Below, in pieces: positions 47,098 to 57,049 of a DNA stretch of 64,000 bases. The first letter of the stretch is position 1; every line of letters starts with the position of its first letter. The position numbers were made by a program, and so were the translations under genes. Below the pieces are notes generated by a model, which had not been told where the DNA came from, ran no database searches, and saw only the letters and a program-made list of their open reading frames with translations. Origin of the DNA: Guadua angustifolia (lineage: Eukaryota > Streptophyta > Magnoliopsida > Poales > Poaceae); contig CM070508.1 in assembly GCA_036346375.1 (NCBI GenBank), positions 21,396,852 through 21,460,851 of the forward strand. The letters run 5' to 3'.

Positions 47098-47658
47098 GTG
47101 ATACCAGGATGGGTGATAGAAATTAAAGATAGCTATATTGGGGATGAACACAACAAAAGCATGTTGATGGAAGCACAAACCTTCAATGGTTCAAATGTTG
47201 AATGTTCACTGATGGCTAGGCTCTTAAGATATAAAGGCAGGATATATGTGGAGGACAAGAAAGATCTCAGACAGAAGATTTTGATTAATTTCCATGCATC
47301 TAAGTTTGGTGGTCACTCAGGCGTACGAGCTACATATCACAGGATCAAAAAAACTATTTTATTGGCCTAGACTCAAGAAAGATGTTGTGTAGTTGGTGAT
47401 TGAATGCCCTGTTTGTCAGATGACTAAAGAATAACACATTCATATTTTGGGATTGTTAAATCCTTTTCAAGTATCTGACATGGCTTGGACTCACATTTCA
47501 ATGGACTTCATTGAAGGGTTGCCTAAGTCACAAGGTAGAGATGTAATCCTGGTGGTAGTCGATAGATTTACAAAATGTGCTCATTGCATCAGTTTGTCTC
47601 ATCCATATATAGTAGAAAAAGTTGTTACACTGATCATGGATAACATAATGAAGCTACA
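47098..47658 (+). pseudogene. chromovirus integrase, 5' part
   Basis: A zinc-binding region (HASKFGGHSGVRATYHRIKK) and then the start of the catalytic core with WTHISMDFIEGLPKSQG (first catalytic Asp) and VVVDRFTKCAHC. It ends at MDNIMKLH, where the retroposon is inserted. Confidence 0.88.
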
Positions 47659-48749
47659 TTTTTTTTTGATAAAGGAAGCTTTTATTAATCTTAGTAAATT
47701 ACATCAAGGTGATACAATTATACTAAGAATACTCCTACTTTATACGACTAGGGTGTACACGACCAAACACACACACACAAGAAAAGACAAAGGAACCGTC
47801 ATGACAAACTACATCACGCAATATTGTCTTCAAGGCTATCCACCATCATAGCAACACTTGGACCGCGATAAAACTCTCCAATGACAACGCCTCCAAGAAG
47901 GACTCGACACGCGACACGCACCGCTATTGCCATGATCCAACCAAAGGAAGGCCGCACCAAAAGTTTTCACCTGAGAGTAAATTCTTTGACTACAAAACAA
48001 TGCCTTCAACAAGACCATTGCCAAGCACAACCAACTAAGGTCGACCTAGGATTTCTCCCTGAAGTCGGCACGGAGATCCCGATGTTGCAACCACCCTCAT
48101 TCCGAGCTAGTGCCGCCATACCACTTAATCTTAGCTAATAGCAACGGCCACCTTCTCAAGGCCGAGACAAAACAATTTTAGATGTTCGACTCTACGATGA
48201 CAGATTCATGCGAGTTAGCCAATAGGCACACGATCATCAAGTCTATAGAGTGCATCTAAAAATGAGTTGTGTCGCCTAAGAAAGTTTAATCCATGAATCG
48301 ATGCTAAGATGACATAGGTCAAAAGAAATGTATGAACAACGCTAGTAAGAGATGAAGACGCTGGGTTAAGAGTAGTCACCTAGATCGACCATCATCCACA
48401 AGATGCCGGCCACCACCAAAGACACAAGACCGGAGCAATGATCATCATCCGTGGCAAGGCTCCCACCAAGAACGGCTAAATCCAGGCCGAGAGCACAGAT
48501 CCGGTGAGGGACACCAAAGATCCGCCGCCAAAGCCACGGAGTTCCACCCACGGAGTGGAGAGCGCAACCACGACGCCCCCGCACGAATCTGGGCAATCGA
48601 GTCCATGGGCGAGATGGCCCCGCCGCCTTCCTTGAAGCTGAACGGCCTCCCATGAGCTCGCTCCGACAATGGCGTGGCAGAGAAAGGGTGGGGAAGAGGT
48701 CTGACGGCGGCTAGGGCTGGGGAGTCCTGGCGGCTAGGGCAGGGGGCGT
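47659..48749 (-). mobile_element. LINE-like or retroposed sequence with poly(A), in integrase
   Basis: Poly(T) of nine at 47659-47667 marks the poly(A) tail of a minus-strand retroposon. The tail is preceded by AAAGCTTCCTTTATC, as at the 3' ends of plant L1-type elements. The 5' end is GC-rich (ACGCCCCCTGCCCTAGCC on the minus strand). 1091 bp, with short minus ORFs but no endonuclease or RT, so it is truncated internally or non-autonomous. The integrase reading continues in frame across it with no duplicated bases. Confidence 0.7.
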
Positions 48750-49638
48750 GGGCTCCCAATTGCTATTGTCACTGTCACCAGCAAATTTTTCTCTGAGGTG
48801 TTCAAAGCAATGAATATTTCATTGAGACCGAGCACAGCATACCACCCGCAAAGTGACGGATAGACAAAAAGGGTAAATCAGTGTTTGGAATCATATCTTC
48901 GAAGTATGGTATTTCAAAAACCCAAAGAATGGTTTATTTGGTTGCCATTGGTAGAATGGTGGTATAATGCTACATATCACACATCTCTGAAGCTCACACC
49001 ATTTCAAGCTTTATATGGATATCCACCTCCCCAAATTGGAGAGTTTTCAATTCCCTGCAATATTTTTGAAGAAGCTAGGGTCACTTTACAACAAAAAGAA
49101 GAGATAATCCAGAAGATTAAGCAGAATTTACAACTATCACAAGAAAGAATCAAACACTATGTAGATAAACATAGATCTAAAAGGGTATTGCAAATTTGGG
49201 ATATGGTATATCTGAAGTTACAACCATATCGACAGAATGCCTTTGGATTGAGAGGGTATTTAAAATTGAGATCTAAGTTTTATGGTCCTTTCAGGGTAAT
49301 GGAAAAGGTAGGAAAAGTGGCATATAGACCGCAATTACCCAATAATGCAAACATTCATCCAATGTTCCATGTAAACCAGTTAAAGAAACATCTAGGTAAA
49401 CATGCAGTGCCAATGACAAGGCTACCTCTTGTGAATGAAAATGGCTAGACTAATACAGAGCCAGTTGCTATATTGGAAAGGAGGATAATTCCTAGAAGCG
49501 GAATCCCTGTTGCTCAATGGTTGATTCAATGGTTGAACTCGGCTCCTGCAGATGCGACGTGCAAAGATTCAACTTTCATTCAGAGTATCTTTCCAAAGTT
49601 TGTTCCTTGAGGGCAAGAAACAAGTCAACCGAAGCAAT
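48750..49638 (+). pseudogene. chromovirus integrase 3' part and chromodomain-like tail
   Basis: Resumes GLPIAIVT and then passes directly to VTSKFFSEVFKAMN, so the DRD block with the second catalytic Asp is missing. HPQSDG is followed by a stop and TKRVNQCLE, where the family has TERVNQ: the catalytic Glu is Lys. The frame 48885-49448 is otherwise open, with YHTSLKLTPFQALYG, FYGPFRVMEKVGKVAY and HPMFHVNQLKKHLG. The tail (ILERRIIPRSGIPVAQWLIQW) resembles a degenerate chromodomain. Confidence 0.85.
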
Positions 49639-50099
49639 TGTCAGGACCCAAGCAATGTGAGGGAGAAGAAGTTCAAAGTTTTGTATTCAGAGTTCCATGC
49701 TGAGTAGAAGTCGACAGTGAGGATAATGGTTCAACGAGTTCACTTGGAAAGGAATGGACGGCTCAGATCGAGTGCTAAACAACCTTACGTGAAATCGCAC
49801 AGTTATAAATCATAGTAGTAATTACTATGTTGTTCTATAGCAGTTAATTTCGGTAGTACTATTGATTACCCTGTAATTTCGTTTTTATTGTTACCATTGC
49901 TATTACCACAATGTAACAATTTGAGGCAAGTCCAAACTCTGTTGTAAAAATGGAATCAAGAATGATTCTCCAACTTATGTCTCAAGTAAAGTAGTTCCAA
50001 GCCTAGAACCTTGGCCCTACATTACATTTTTCCACTTTGTTTCCTTCAGTTTTGCCCAAAGATCAATTAATTTGGTCTAGCATTGAGTGGGTCCTGACA
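49639..50099 (+). repeat. chromovirus 3' LTR
   Basis: 461 bp, about 90% similar to the 5' LTR by eye. It is preceded by a purine-rich GAGGGCAAGAAACAAG at 49610-49625, a weak polypurine tract. Confidence 0.9.
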
Positions 50100-50495
50100 A
50101 CATGGCACGAGGTGATCAGTGCACATGGTACGACAGCAAGGCAGCGCAGAGGGCAGAAGCTAGACGGCAGACCTCAGCAACGGTGCGGTTGGCATGGGCA
50201 AATCGACATCCTCGAAGGCAGTGGCAGTGCCAAGGGCACAATCGACGTCAAGCGAAACCAGCGAAGCGAGTTGACGAGGTCAGCGGCCATGGCAACGGCA
50301 CGAATGGTGCCGGCAACATGGTCAATCAAATTGGTTTCGACAGCGGTGAAGGTGTGAACGAACACGATCTCGGTGACACTGACAACGAGGTTGGCGAGGG
50401 GCGTGCAACCGAGGCAGGCGAACACACACGTGAGCAAGGTAGTGCCAAAGGCATGGACTCACAGGGAGATATAGGGAGGAAAAACCAAATCAATA
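50100..50495. other. target DNA right of the chromovirus
   Basis: GC-richer sequence with overlapping weak ORFs on both strands (50037-50566 plus, 50174-50437 minus). No family recognised. Confidence 0.35.
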
Positions 50496-50862
50496 TCTCT
50501 ACTAATATAAAACAGCAGTTGGTGGCATGGTACGTTCTTCAAGCCGGCCCACAGGTCAGTCCCTAATCTCTCGTGATGCACCGCCCCACCCAGCGATTCC
50601 CCAATCCAGCCCTCTCGTCTCTCGCGATGCACGCCTAACCCCAGCGATCCCCCCCCCACGCCTGATCGCTCGAGATGCCCCACCTCGCCCCGGCCCGATC
50701 CGGATGCCCTCGCTCAATCCCCGCGCCCGGCCGATGTCTCCGGTCTCTCCTCCTCCCCGTGGCCTGTCACCCGCCCCGGTCTCTCCCCCCACCCAGCCCC
50801 GATCGCTTGAGCCCGCCCGATCCGAGGATCCACCCCGCCCCAATCCTCGCCCCGTCGCCGAC
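50496..50862 (+). mobile_element. candidate Helitron 5' end
   Basis: TCTCTACTAATATAAAAC begins at 50496 directly after an A, the typical grass Helitron 5' terminus and insertion context (between A and T). C-rich low-complexity sequence follows, then the LTR at 50863 interrupts it. No 3' hairpin and CTRR end can be checked because the rest lies beyond later insertions. Confidence 0.5.
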
Positions 50863-51288
50863 TGTCGGGAGTCAGAAGTAGTGGGTTCAAGAATTGAAGA
50901 AGGGAAGTCAAGAAAACAGAGGAAGTCAAGGAGGAGTTTAAGAGAAATCAACGATCAGCATGAAATGCGAAGGGTTTCGGTCAATCCAACGGCCACATGA
51001 CGCGCAACAGTGAATTCCGGATGCTTTTTGCTGATGTTTGTCGCTTTCTCCCATTTACCTGTTGTTTTACCTTGGCGCTGGAACTTTCTCTTTTACTGCT
51101 GTAAAACTGAATGGATGTATAAATTCGGAGTGGGGAATGGAAAAGAACGAACCTTCCGCATATATTTTCCAGTCACTTTAGGTTAGTGTAGAACCCTAGC
51201 TGTAGTTCTTGTTCTTGGGTGTGGCGGCGGCGGTCAGGTTCTACTGAACTTCCGATCTTTAGAGCCGGAATCAGTTTGGGGCCTGACA
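50863..51288 (+). repeat. 5' LTR of the second chromovirus
   Basis: Starts TGTCGGGAGTCAGAAG, ends GGGGCCTGACA. The GTGGGGAATGG and CTAGCTGTAG blocks are LTR-internal. Confidence 0.82.
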
Positions 51289-51291
51289 AAG

Positions 51292-51303
51292 TGGTATCAG
51301 AGC
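51292..51303 (+). other. primer-binding site, initiator-Met type
   Basis: TGGTATCAGAGC three bases after the LTR. Confidence 0.9.
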
Positions 51304-51462
51304 ACTTCTTTCCTTGGCTGTAATCTGATTGGGGTTGGTGTGATCCGTAAAATCCCCATTCTCGTTGTTCACGATTTGGGAGTCATTCAGTATTCTCAAG
51401 ATCCTTGGCGTGGGAACCGATTCGTGAAGAATTTGGAGTCCGATTTGGTGTTGATTGGAAGA

Positions 51463-53053
51463 TGGATGTTCAGAGAAGATCCATGCTGATATGGAGAGTA
51501 TGAAGTCAGATATGGCCGAGATCAAAAACTTATTGATGGGAAGATCTACGGCTATTAGTCGGTCGAATCGTGAGTCGGGCTATACCTTTGGATGGATTTC
51601 CTCCTACTTCTTGAGAAGCGAACAAATCTGGAGTCGAGATGGTGTATGAGGGACTTCTATGGAAACATCCGGGGTGAATGAGCATCAAATCTCGGGCAAC
51701 AATATACCACCAAGATTCACGCCAACCATCCGCACCTTCATACCCGCAAGTAAAGCTATCGGTAGAAATGGATCTTCATTCTCTTTTCACCTCAAGTGTC
51801 CCGATCGATGCCGTTTGGGTTTCGGTATGGGGTGGTAATTATTCAAAGACCGGAGATTTTCATTCGGCTATATCACAACAAAGCGTCCATGGTGTCAGAC
51901 CGGTCATATGGGAGCTTCACCTTATCGACCCATTAGTCTTTGCTATGCCGTATGAGATGGGGAGTCAACCTTTATTGGATATCATCATCCTGCGATACCA
52001 TCTTATGTTACTGGAGGTGTTACTGCTGCATATGGTGGACCATATAGCAATCCAAGTGCAGCTGGTTCTGGTTACCAAGGGGGTTATCCAGGCACAAATA
52101 GAGGATATTGGGCTTATGGAGGACGTGGAGGTGGTGCTGGCAATCTTGCTACTGGGGGAGCATATGAGTATGGTGCTGGATATGGAAGTGGTAGTACAAA
52201 GATTAAATCACAACCTGATAATCCCAAATCACCACAACCAAGAGAGCGGACTGATCAAGTTAGAATCGCTTCCACGGACAAGAGATCAAAGAATTGCGAG
52301 CATTGTAATGAGCCGTGGACTCCAGAACATAGCCTTAAGTGCAAGGTAAAGAAAGCAGTGCATGCTAGTCCAAGGCATGGGGAGAATGAAGATACTGTCT
52401 ATGAAGAAGATGAAGTGGACATGGATGCTACTGCTGCTGAAGGACAGAATGAGGTTAACACTAGTAAAGAGGCCAAGGCACCCGAGGTAACAGAAGAAGA
52501 AGATGGAGTTCGCGCAGATTTGAGTGGGGTTGTTATTGCTCCTGGTAGTCCTGAAAAAGAAGTAATGGAGGATAGCCAAAAACATCTTATGCAAATATCG
52601 GTGTATATAGCACATGACCTGTTTAGCCCAAATACTTTTCCATTGGAGATTCATTTTGGGGGCAAGAGAGTGATTGCATGGGTGGATAGTGCTAGCACCA
52701 ATTCATTTATGGATGATGACTTTGCTGTGAAGAATGGATACTCACTAAGCACATGGCCACTCAAAAGAGTCACTGTAGCAAGGAGTAGTGGAGAGTTAAT
52801 GTCTGATGTTAAAGTTCATGACTTATCATATGAAGTCCAAAATGTCTCTTTCCAGAAAACCTTCATATTGCTGGAATTAGGTAATTATGATGTTATTCTA
52901 GGGGCTAAATGGATCTATGATCACAGCCCTATTGAGTCGGATTTGATGAAGAAGTTGCTCACTAGTACTAAAAATGGCCAGCTATGCCAATTCCAGGATT
53001 ATACTCATCCAACTGCCAATTACATGCTTACAGTGGAGAAGTTCCGAAGTTAG
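51463..53053 (+). pseudogene. gag remnant and protease of the second chromovirus
   Basis: The start MDVQRRSML is followed by stops. The capsid block seen in the related element (WLKQCEKFFEI type) is absent, so most of gag is deleted. A Gly/Tyr-rich segment (YPGTNRGYWAYGGRGGG) and a CEHCNEPWTPEHSLKC finger lie in the frame that runs through 52358-53053. Protease has VDSASTNSFMDD, with DSA instead of DSG, and VILGAKWIYDHSPI. An overlapping ORF at 51678-52349 is an out-of-frame shadow. Confidence 0.75.
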
Positions 53054-54189
53054 CTCCAAGGAATGTGAATGAAATTCTTGTCCAAGAGACAGCTGACTTG
53101 TCACCCAAGCTTGATTGGGATTACATCATACATTTGGAAGTTGATGCTGAACCACCAAAACTGAAGCCGTATAAAGTCCCCCGTTATCAGCGAATAGCAT
53201 GGGAAGGCATCATCAAGGATATGCTTAACACAAGGGAGATACGGCTGAGCTACAATCCTTATTCCTTTCCGGTTGTTATGATCAGAAAAAAACATGGGCC
53301 GGGGCGAGGGTGTGTTGATTTCAGACAATTGAATGCCATCACCATGAAAAATAGATTTCTTGAGCATGTTTTTGAGGATTGGCTAGGTGAGCTACACGGC
53401 TCCAGAATCTTCTCCAAGTTTGCTCGGGCTTTAATGAATACAGTGTTTGCTGATTTCTTGAGGAAGTTTATTCAGGTATTCTTTGATGACATATTTATTT
53501 ATAGCATGAATTGTAATGATCATTTGAAGCACCTGGAGGTTGCATTGAAATGTTTGAGAGAAAATCACCCAGTAGTCAAGAAGATTAAATGTGTGTTTGC
53601 TATGGGCACCATGGAATATTTGGAACATGTGGTCAATTCCTCAGGAGTCTTTATTGATCCGAACAACATAGCTGATGTACTTACTTGGCCCTCACTGCAT
53701 ACTGTCTTCAAATGGAGGGGGTTTCTTGGCTCAACAGGTTATTCTCAGCAAGTAGTCCAAGGTTATGAGTATAGACATTTCCCGGAGTTACTGAAGAATG
53801 ATCGTTTTAAATGGGAAATGGAGCATACAAGGACTTTTGAACATTCCAAACAGTCTTTGATTACCTGTCTGGTTCTAGGCCTACTTGATTTGGGCAAGGC
53901 ATTTGTGCTTGAAACTGATGCAAGTGGTTCAGGTATTGTGGCTATCTTAATGCAGTCCGATTGGCCGACAGCATATTCCAGTAACTTCTTGGGACCAAGG
54001 GTTGAGGGGATACAACATAGATTACTTCTCAAGCTTATGGAATTTGGCTTCCAAATGGAATGTAAGAAAGGAAAAAAGAATAAAGCTACTGATGCTTTTT
54101 GTCGGATGGAACATCCAGTTCAAGAAACTGAAGTATGTAATGCTCTCACCTATGCTATTATGGAGTGGGTTACTGTGGTTAAAACTTGA
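52984..54189 (+). CDS. RT and RNase H ORF with two in-frame deletions
   Basis: 401 codons open. The N-terminal part has PKLKPYKVPRYQRIAWEGII and CVDFRQLNAITMKNRF. At LHGSRIFSK the text jumps to ALMNTVFADFLRKF, skipping about 60 residues that include the first catalytic Asp and the motif before the FFDD box. VFFDDIFIYS is present. Later FVLETDASGSGIVAILMQ (RNase H) is followed by NFLGPR and then directly VEGIQHRLLLKLMEFG, a second gap of about 40-50 residues. Both gaps keep the frame. The protein cannot be an active RT. Confidence 0.85.
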   Translation: MPIPGLYSSNCQLHAYSGEVPKLAPRNVNEILVQETADLSPKLDWDYIIHLEVDAEPPKLKPYKVPRYQRIAWEGIIKDMLNTREIRLSYNPYSFPVVMIRKKHGPGRGCVDFRQLNAITMKNRFLEHVFEDWLGELHGSRIFSKFARALMNTVFADFLRKFIQVFFDDIFIYSMNCNDHLKHLEVALKCLRENHPVVKKIKCVFAMGTMEYLEHVVNSSGVFIDPNNIADVLTWPSLHTVFKWRGFLGSTGYSQQVVQGYEYRHFPELLKNDRFKWEMEHTRTFEHSKQSLITCLVLGLLDLGKAFVLETDASGSGIVAILMQSDWPTAYSSNFLGPRVEGIQHRLLLKLMEFGFQMECKKGKKNKATDAFCRMEHPVQETEVCNALTYAIMEWVTVVKT

Positions 54190-55846
54190 AAGACCATGTG
54201 GAGGTCTATCCTTGTGTGTGATGAGTAATTGACAAGATTTGTGATTGGATTGATTTGAAATTGAGTTTGATTTGAATTGGATCCTCAAATTGAAGCAATT
54301 TGAGTGTTGGTTGCTTTTCCTAGTGCTATCGGCCTGGGGGCAGTAGCACCGGACCATTGGACGCAATTATGATTGATTAATGATTGTGGGATAATCATTG
54401 AGAATATTTGTGGGCATTGCTATGTGAAAGGTTTTTCCTTGTCTTTGATGGTTGCGGGGTGGCGGTGCTAGGTCATGGTGAGGCGGAGGATGACCGGGAC
54501 TAGGCGAGAGCGCGGAGGTCCAGACGGTCGGGAGATCGCGGAAGATGATCGGAGGCGGAGTCGGGCAAGCCAAGAAGATAAGGAAAGGAGATGATGCTAG
54601 CTAGATGCCGCATGGATCAATGAGGGCCGTCGGATTGCGGTCTAGTTGATAGGTTAGCGGGTCTAGGTAGTATGCTTTGAAAACGTGCAAGAAAACCCGG
54701 TATGTGTGGGGTTTTGGGTTAGCCCTTGCATGGCTGTATGAGTGGGTCAATCCTAGCCCTTAGATGAGTGTCCTAGGGTTGAGGGACTCATCCAAGGGTG
54801 GTAGGTGGCCCAAGAGTTGTATAAATAGGGGTGGAGGGTGGCCTCCTCCCTTGAAGGTTTGAGTTGCTCCTTTGAGCTTTGCCCACATGAAGTGAGGCTT
54901 TGTAAACCTTCCCACCAGAAATACAAAGAAATTTCTTTGCATCATTGTGAATTTAAATTCTGCATTTACATTATGTCTTTACTTTACATAATTTAAATTC
55001 AGCATTTACATTACGCATTTACTTTCCGCAATCTACATTCATGCAATTTGGATTTGCCTCCCCTCCTTCTAAATGCTGATCTTGGATGTTTTGAGTGTGT
55101 TCATATGGTTTTACATCTCTTTTGCACTCTTTGATTGAGTAGAGATCATCTCTTCTTTCAAGTTCCAGTTCTGTCCAGAACTTGTTTTTCGCACAGCAGT
55201 TAGTCTTTGATTTTTAGAAAAATCTAGAAAAATCCTTCTTGAGTGATTCTTATTGGAGATTGTGCGGGACTCCTATACCCATCTGTAGAAAAAGTTTGGA
55301 GTCCACTGGTTTCACCGTTTGGGTGCTATGAAGTGAAAACCGAGCCCCAAATTTTCTGCCCGAAGTTTCTGACTGTCTGTGTTCATAGATTTATGATGAT
55401 TTTTCTACTTGGCTTTTTGATCTGAATTTTGGTGGAGAGCTTCATGACTCATCTTCTCATAGGGAGAAAATTTCTCATAATTTTTGAGCAGCAGAAACCC
55501 ACCAACCTCCTGTTCAAATTAAAGACAGATTCTGGAAATATCTGCTTTTGCTTTTCTAAAAGAGACTTTTGTGTTTTGGCTTGATCTCTTTTAGAAAAGA
55601 AGTATTTGAATTGATTCCTCTTTCTTTTGGACACTTGACAACCAGGATTGTGATTGAAAAATCCTCACATATTTTATGGATAATATTCATGTAAACTAGG
55701 GATGCACATAGTTGTCTAGTCGTTCGGTTTTTATGGTTTTTCACGATTTCCCTTGCGCGATCTTTTCTCGGTTTTAGTTGGAGTATTTTGGGGAAAATTT
55801 ATTTGCGACCATTCACCCCCCCTCTGTTCGCCATCTCGATCCTTCA
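54187..55846 (+). repeat. Sirevirus 5' LTR
   Basis: 1660 bp, starting TGAAAGACCATGTGG and ending CGATCCTTCA. The first 364 bp match 63637-64000 at roughly 95%, with differences clustered. Confidence 0.92.
54820..54827 (+). promoter_or_regulatory. Sirevirus LTR TATA box
   Basis: TATAAATA with GGGGTGGAGGG downstream. Confidence 0.7.
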
Positions 55847-55848
55847 AT

Positions 55849-55860
55849 TGGTATCAGAGC
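55849..55860 (+). other. primer-binding site, initiator-Met type
   Basis: TGGTATCAGAGC two bases after the LTR end. Confidence 0.92.
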
Positions 55861-55901
55861 CGGTTTTGCTCTTCCATAGATCTTGACCGGTCTCAAGAGC
55901 C

Positions 55902-56990
55902 ATGGCGACGGACAAATATTCCACCAAGCCTCCAATTTTTTCTGGTGTTGATTTTCCTTTTTGGAAATCCCGGATGGAGTCATACATCACTGCCCAGGGC
56001 TTCCTGATATGGCAGAAGGTGAAGCTCCCATATGAGGTTCCTGCCGATGAGAACGTCACGGCCGGCAATATGGCTGACGTTGAGGCAAATGCTAAGGCGA
56101 GGAACATTCTCATACAGGGACTCAGCCGCAGTGAGTATGATCGGATTTCTCACCTTCGCTCCGCCCACGAGATTTGGGTAACCCTCGATGCTTACCATGA
56201 GGGCACTACTCAAATCAAGACCGTGAGGCAGGATCAGTTCAAGCGCGAGTACAACAAATTTGAACAACGCGCTGGTGAGAGTCTCGATGAGTGCTTTGGT
56301 CGGTTTACCAAGATTTTGAGCGACCTCCGAGCAGTCGGTTGTATATACCCTGACTCGGACAATGCTCGGCATTTCTTGACCGCACTCGACCTTCGGTTTG
56401 GGAGATGAAGGTGACCACCATCAAGGACACCAGCGATCTGTCGACTCGACTCTTGGCGGGCTTTATTCCGCCTCAAGACTCATGAGATTGATGTCGCTCT
56501 CGGAAGACGAAATCTCGATCGATGGCTTTGGTCACCGATCCCATTGGGTCCTCTTCGGATTTTCTCTTGACGTTGCTTCGGTTTTTCTCTCTCGCTCTTT
56601 GCGGCGTAGCGATGAAATTCTGGAACAATTTCCAGAAAATGAGCTTGCTCTTGTCGCTCGAAAATTTTCCAATATTTACAAGAGAGTGAGAGAGAGGAAG
56701 AGAGGTGGCATGATCACCTGCTTCGAGTGTGGTGGCCCCAACCACATTCGAGCAAACTGCCCCAAGCTGGAGAAGGGCAAGAACGATGTCAGCGGTTTGG
56801 GCAAGAACGACTACACCGACAAGAACCGCAACAAGAAGCCTCCGGTTCAGTGAACGGTAGCGAGAAGAAGTACCGCAACTTCTCCAAAAACAAGAAGCTC
56901 TTCCACGCGTCCTCGCCGCCCTCGACGACATCAACCTCTCCGACACGGAGACATGGAGCGACAAGGCGAGGATGATCCGCAAGAGAAGAA
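55902..56990 (+). pseudogene. Sirevirus gag
   Basis: Starts MATDKYSTKPPIFSG. The N-terminal domain (55902-56408) has FPFWKSRMESYI, AKARNILIQGLSRSEYDRI and REYNKFEQRAGESLDECFGRF. After a frame change near 56400 it continues through 56700-56850 with the knuckle CFECGGPNHIRANC and a basic tail. A further frame change follows near 56850. Confidence 0.88.
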
Positions 56991-57049
56991 AGGCGGCGAC
57001 TTCTCCGGCATGTGCTTCATGGCGGCGCCATTGAAGTGAGCGACTCCGT

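Larger units (their letters stand above)
43153..50099 (+). mobile_element. chromovirus (Reina-like gypsy), full length but defective
   Basis: LTRs 43153-43629 (477 bp) and 49639-50099 (461 bp) begin TGTYAGGACCCAAGC and end GTCCTGACA. The 5-bp duplication ACATG is at 43148-43152 and 50100-50104. The order is primer site, gag, protease, RT, RNase H, integrase, chromodomain-like tail. A 1.1-kb retroposon interrupts integrase. Short LTRs and a body of about 5.9 kb without the insertion suggest the Reina clade. Confidence 0.93.
50863..54186 (+). mobile_element. second chromovirus, internally deleted and cut by the Sirevirus
   Basis: LTR 50863-51288 (426 bp, TGTCGGGAGT to GGCCTGACA), primer site at 51292-51303, gag remnant, protease, RT and RNase H. 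Integrase and the 3' LTR are not in the window. It is interrupted at 54186 by the copia element, next to AAACT, the expected duplication copy. It is related to, but clearly distinct from, the element at 43153. Confidence 0.88.

Noticed and set aside
48366..48759. Minus-strand ORFs in the integrase insertion
   Set aside because: GC-rich 5' part of the retroposon; no endonuclease or RT motif.
51678..52349. 223-codon ORF in the second chromovirus
   Set aside because: Out of frame with the Gly-rich gag segment and CEHCNEPW finger that connect to protease; the hydrophobic repeats come from GGT/GGA codons read in another frame.
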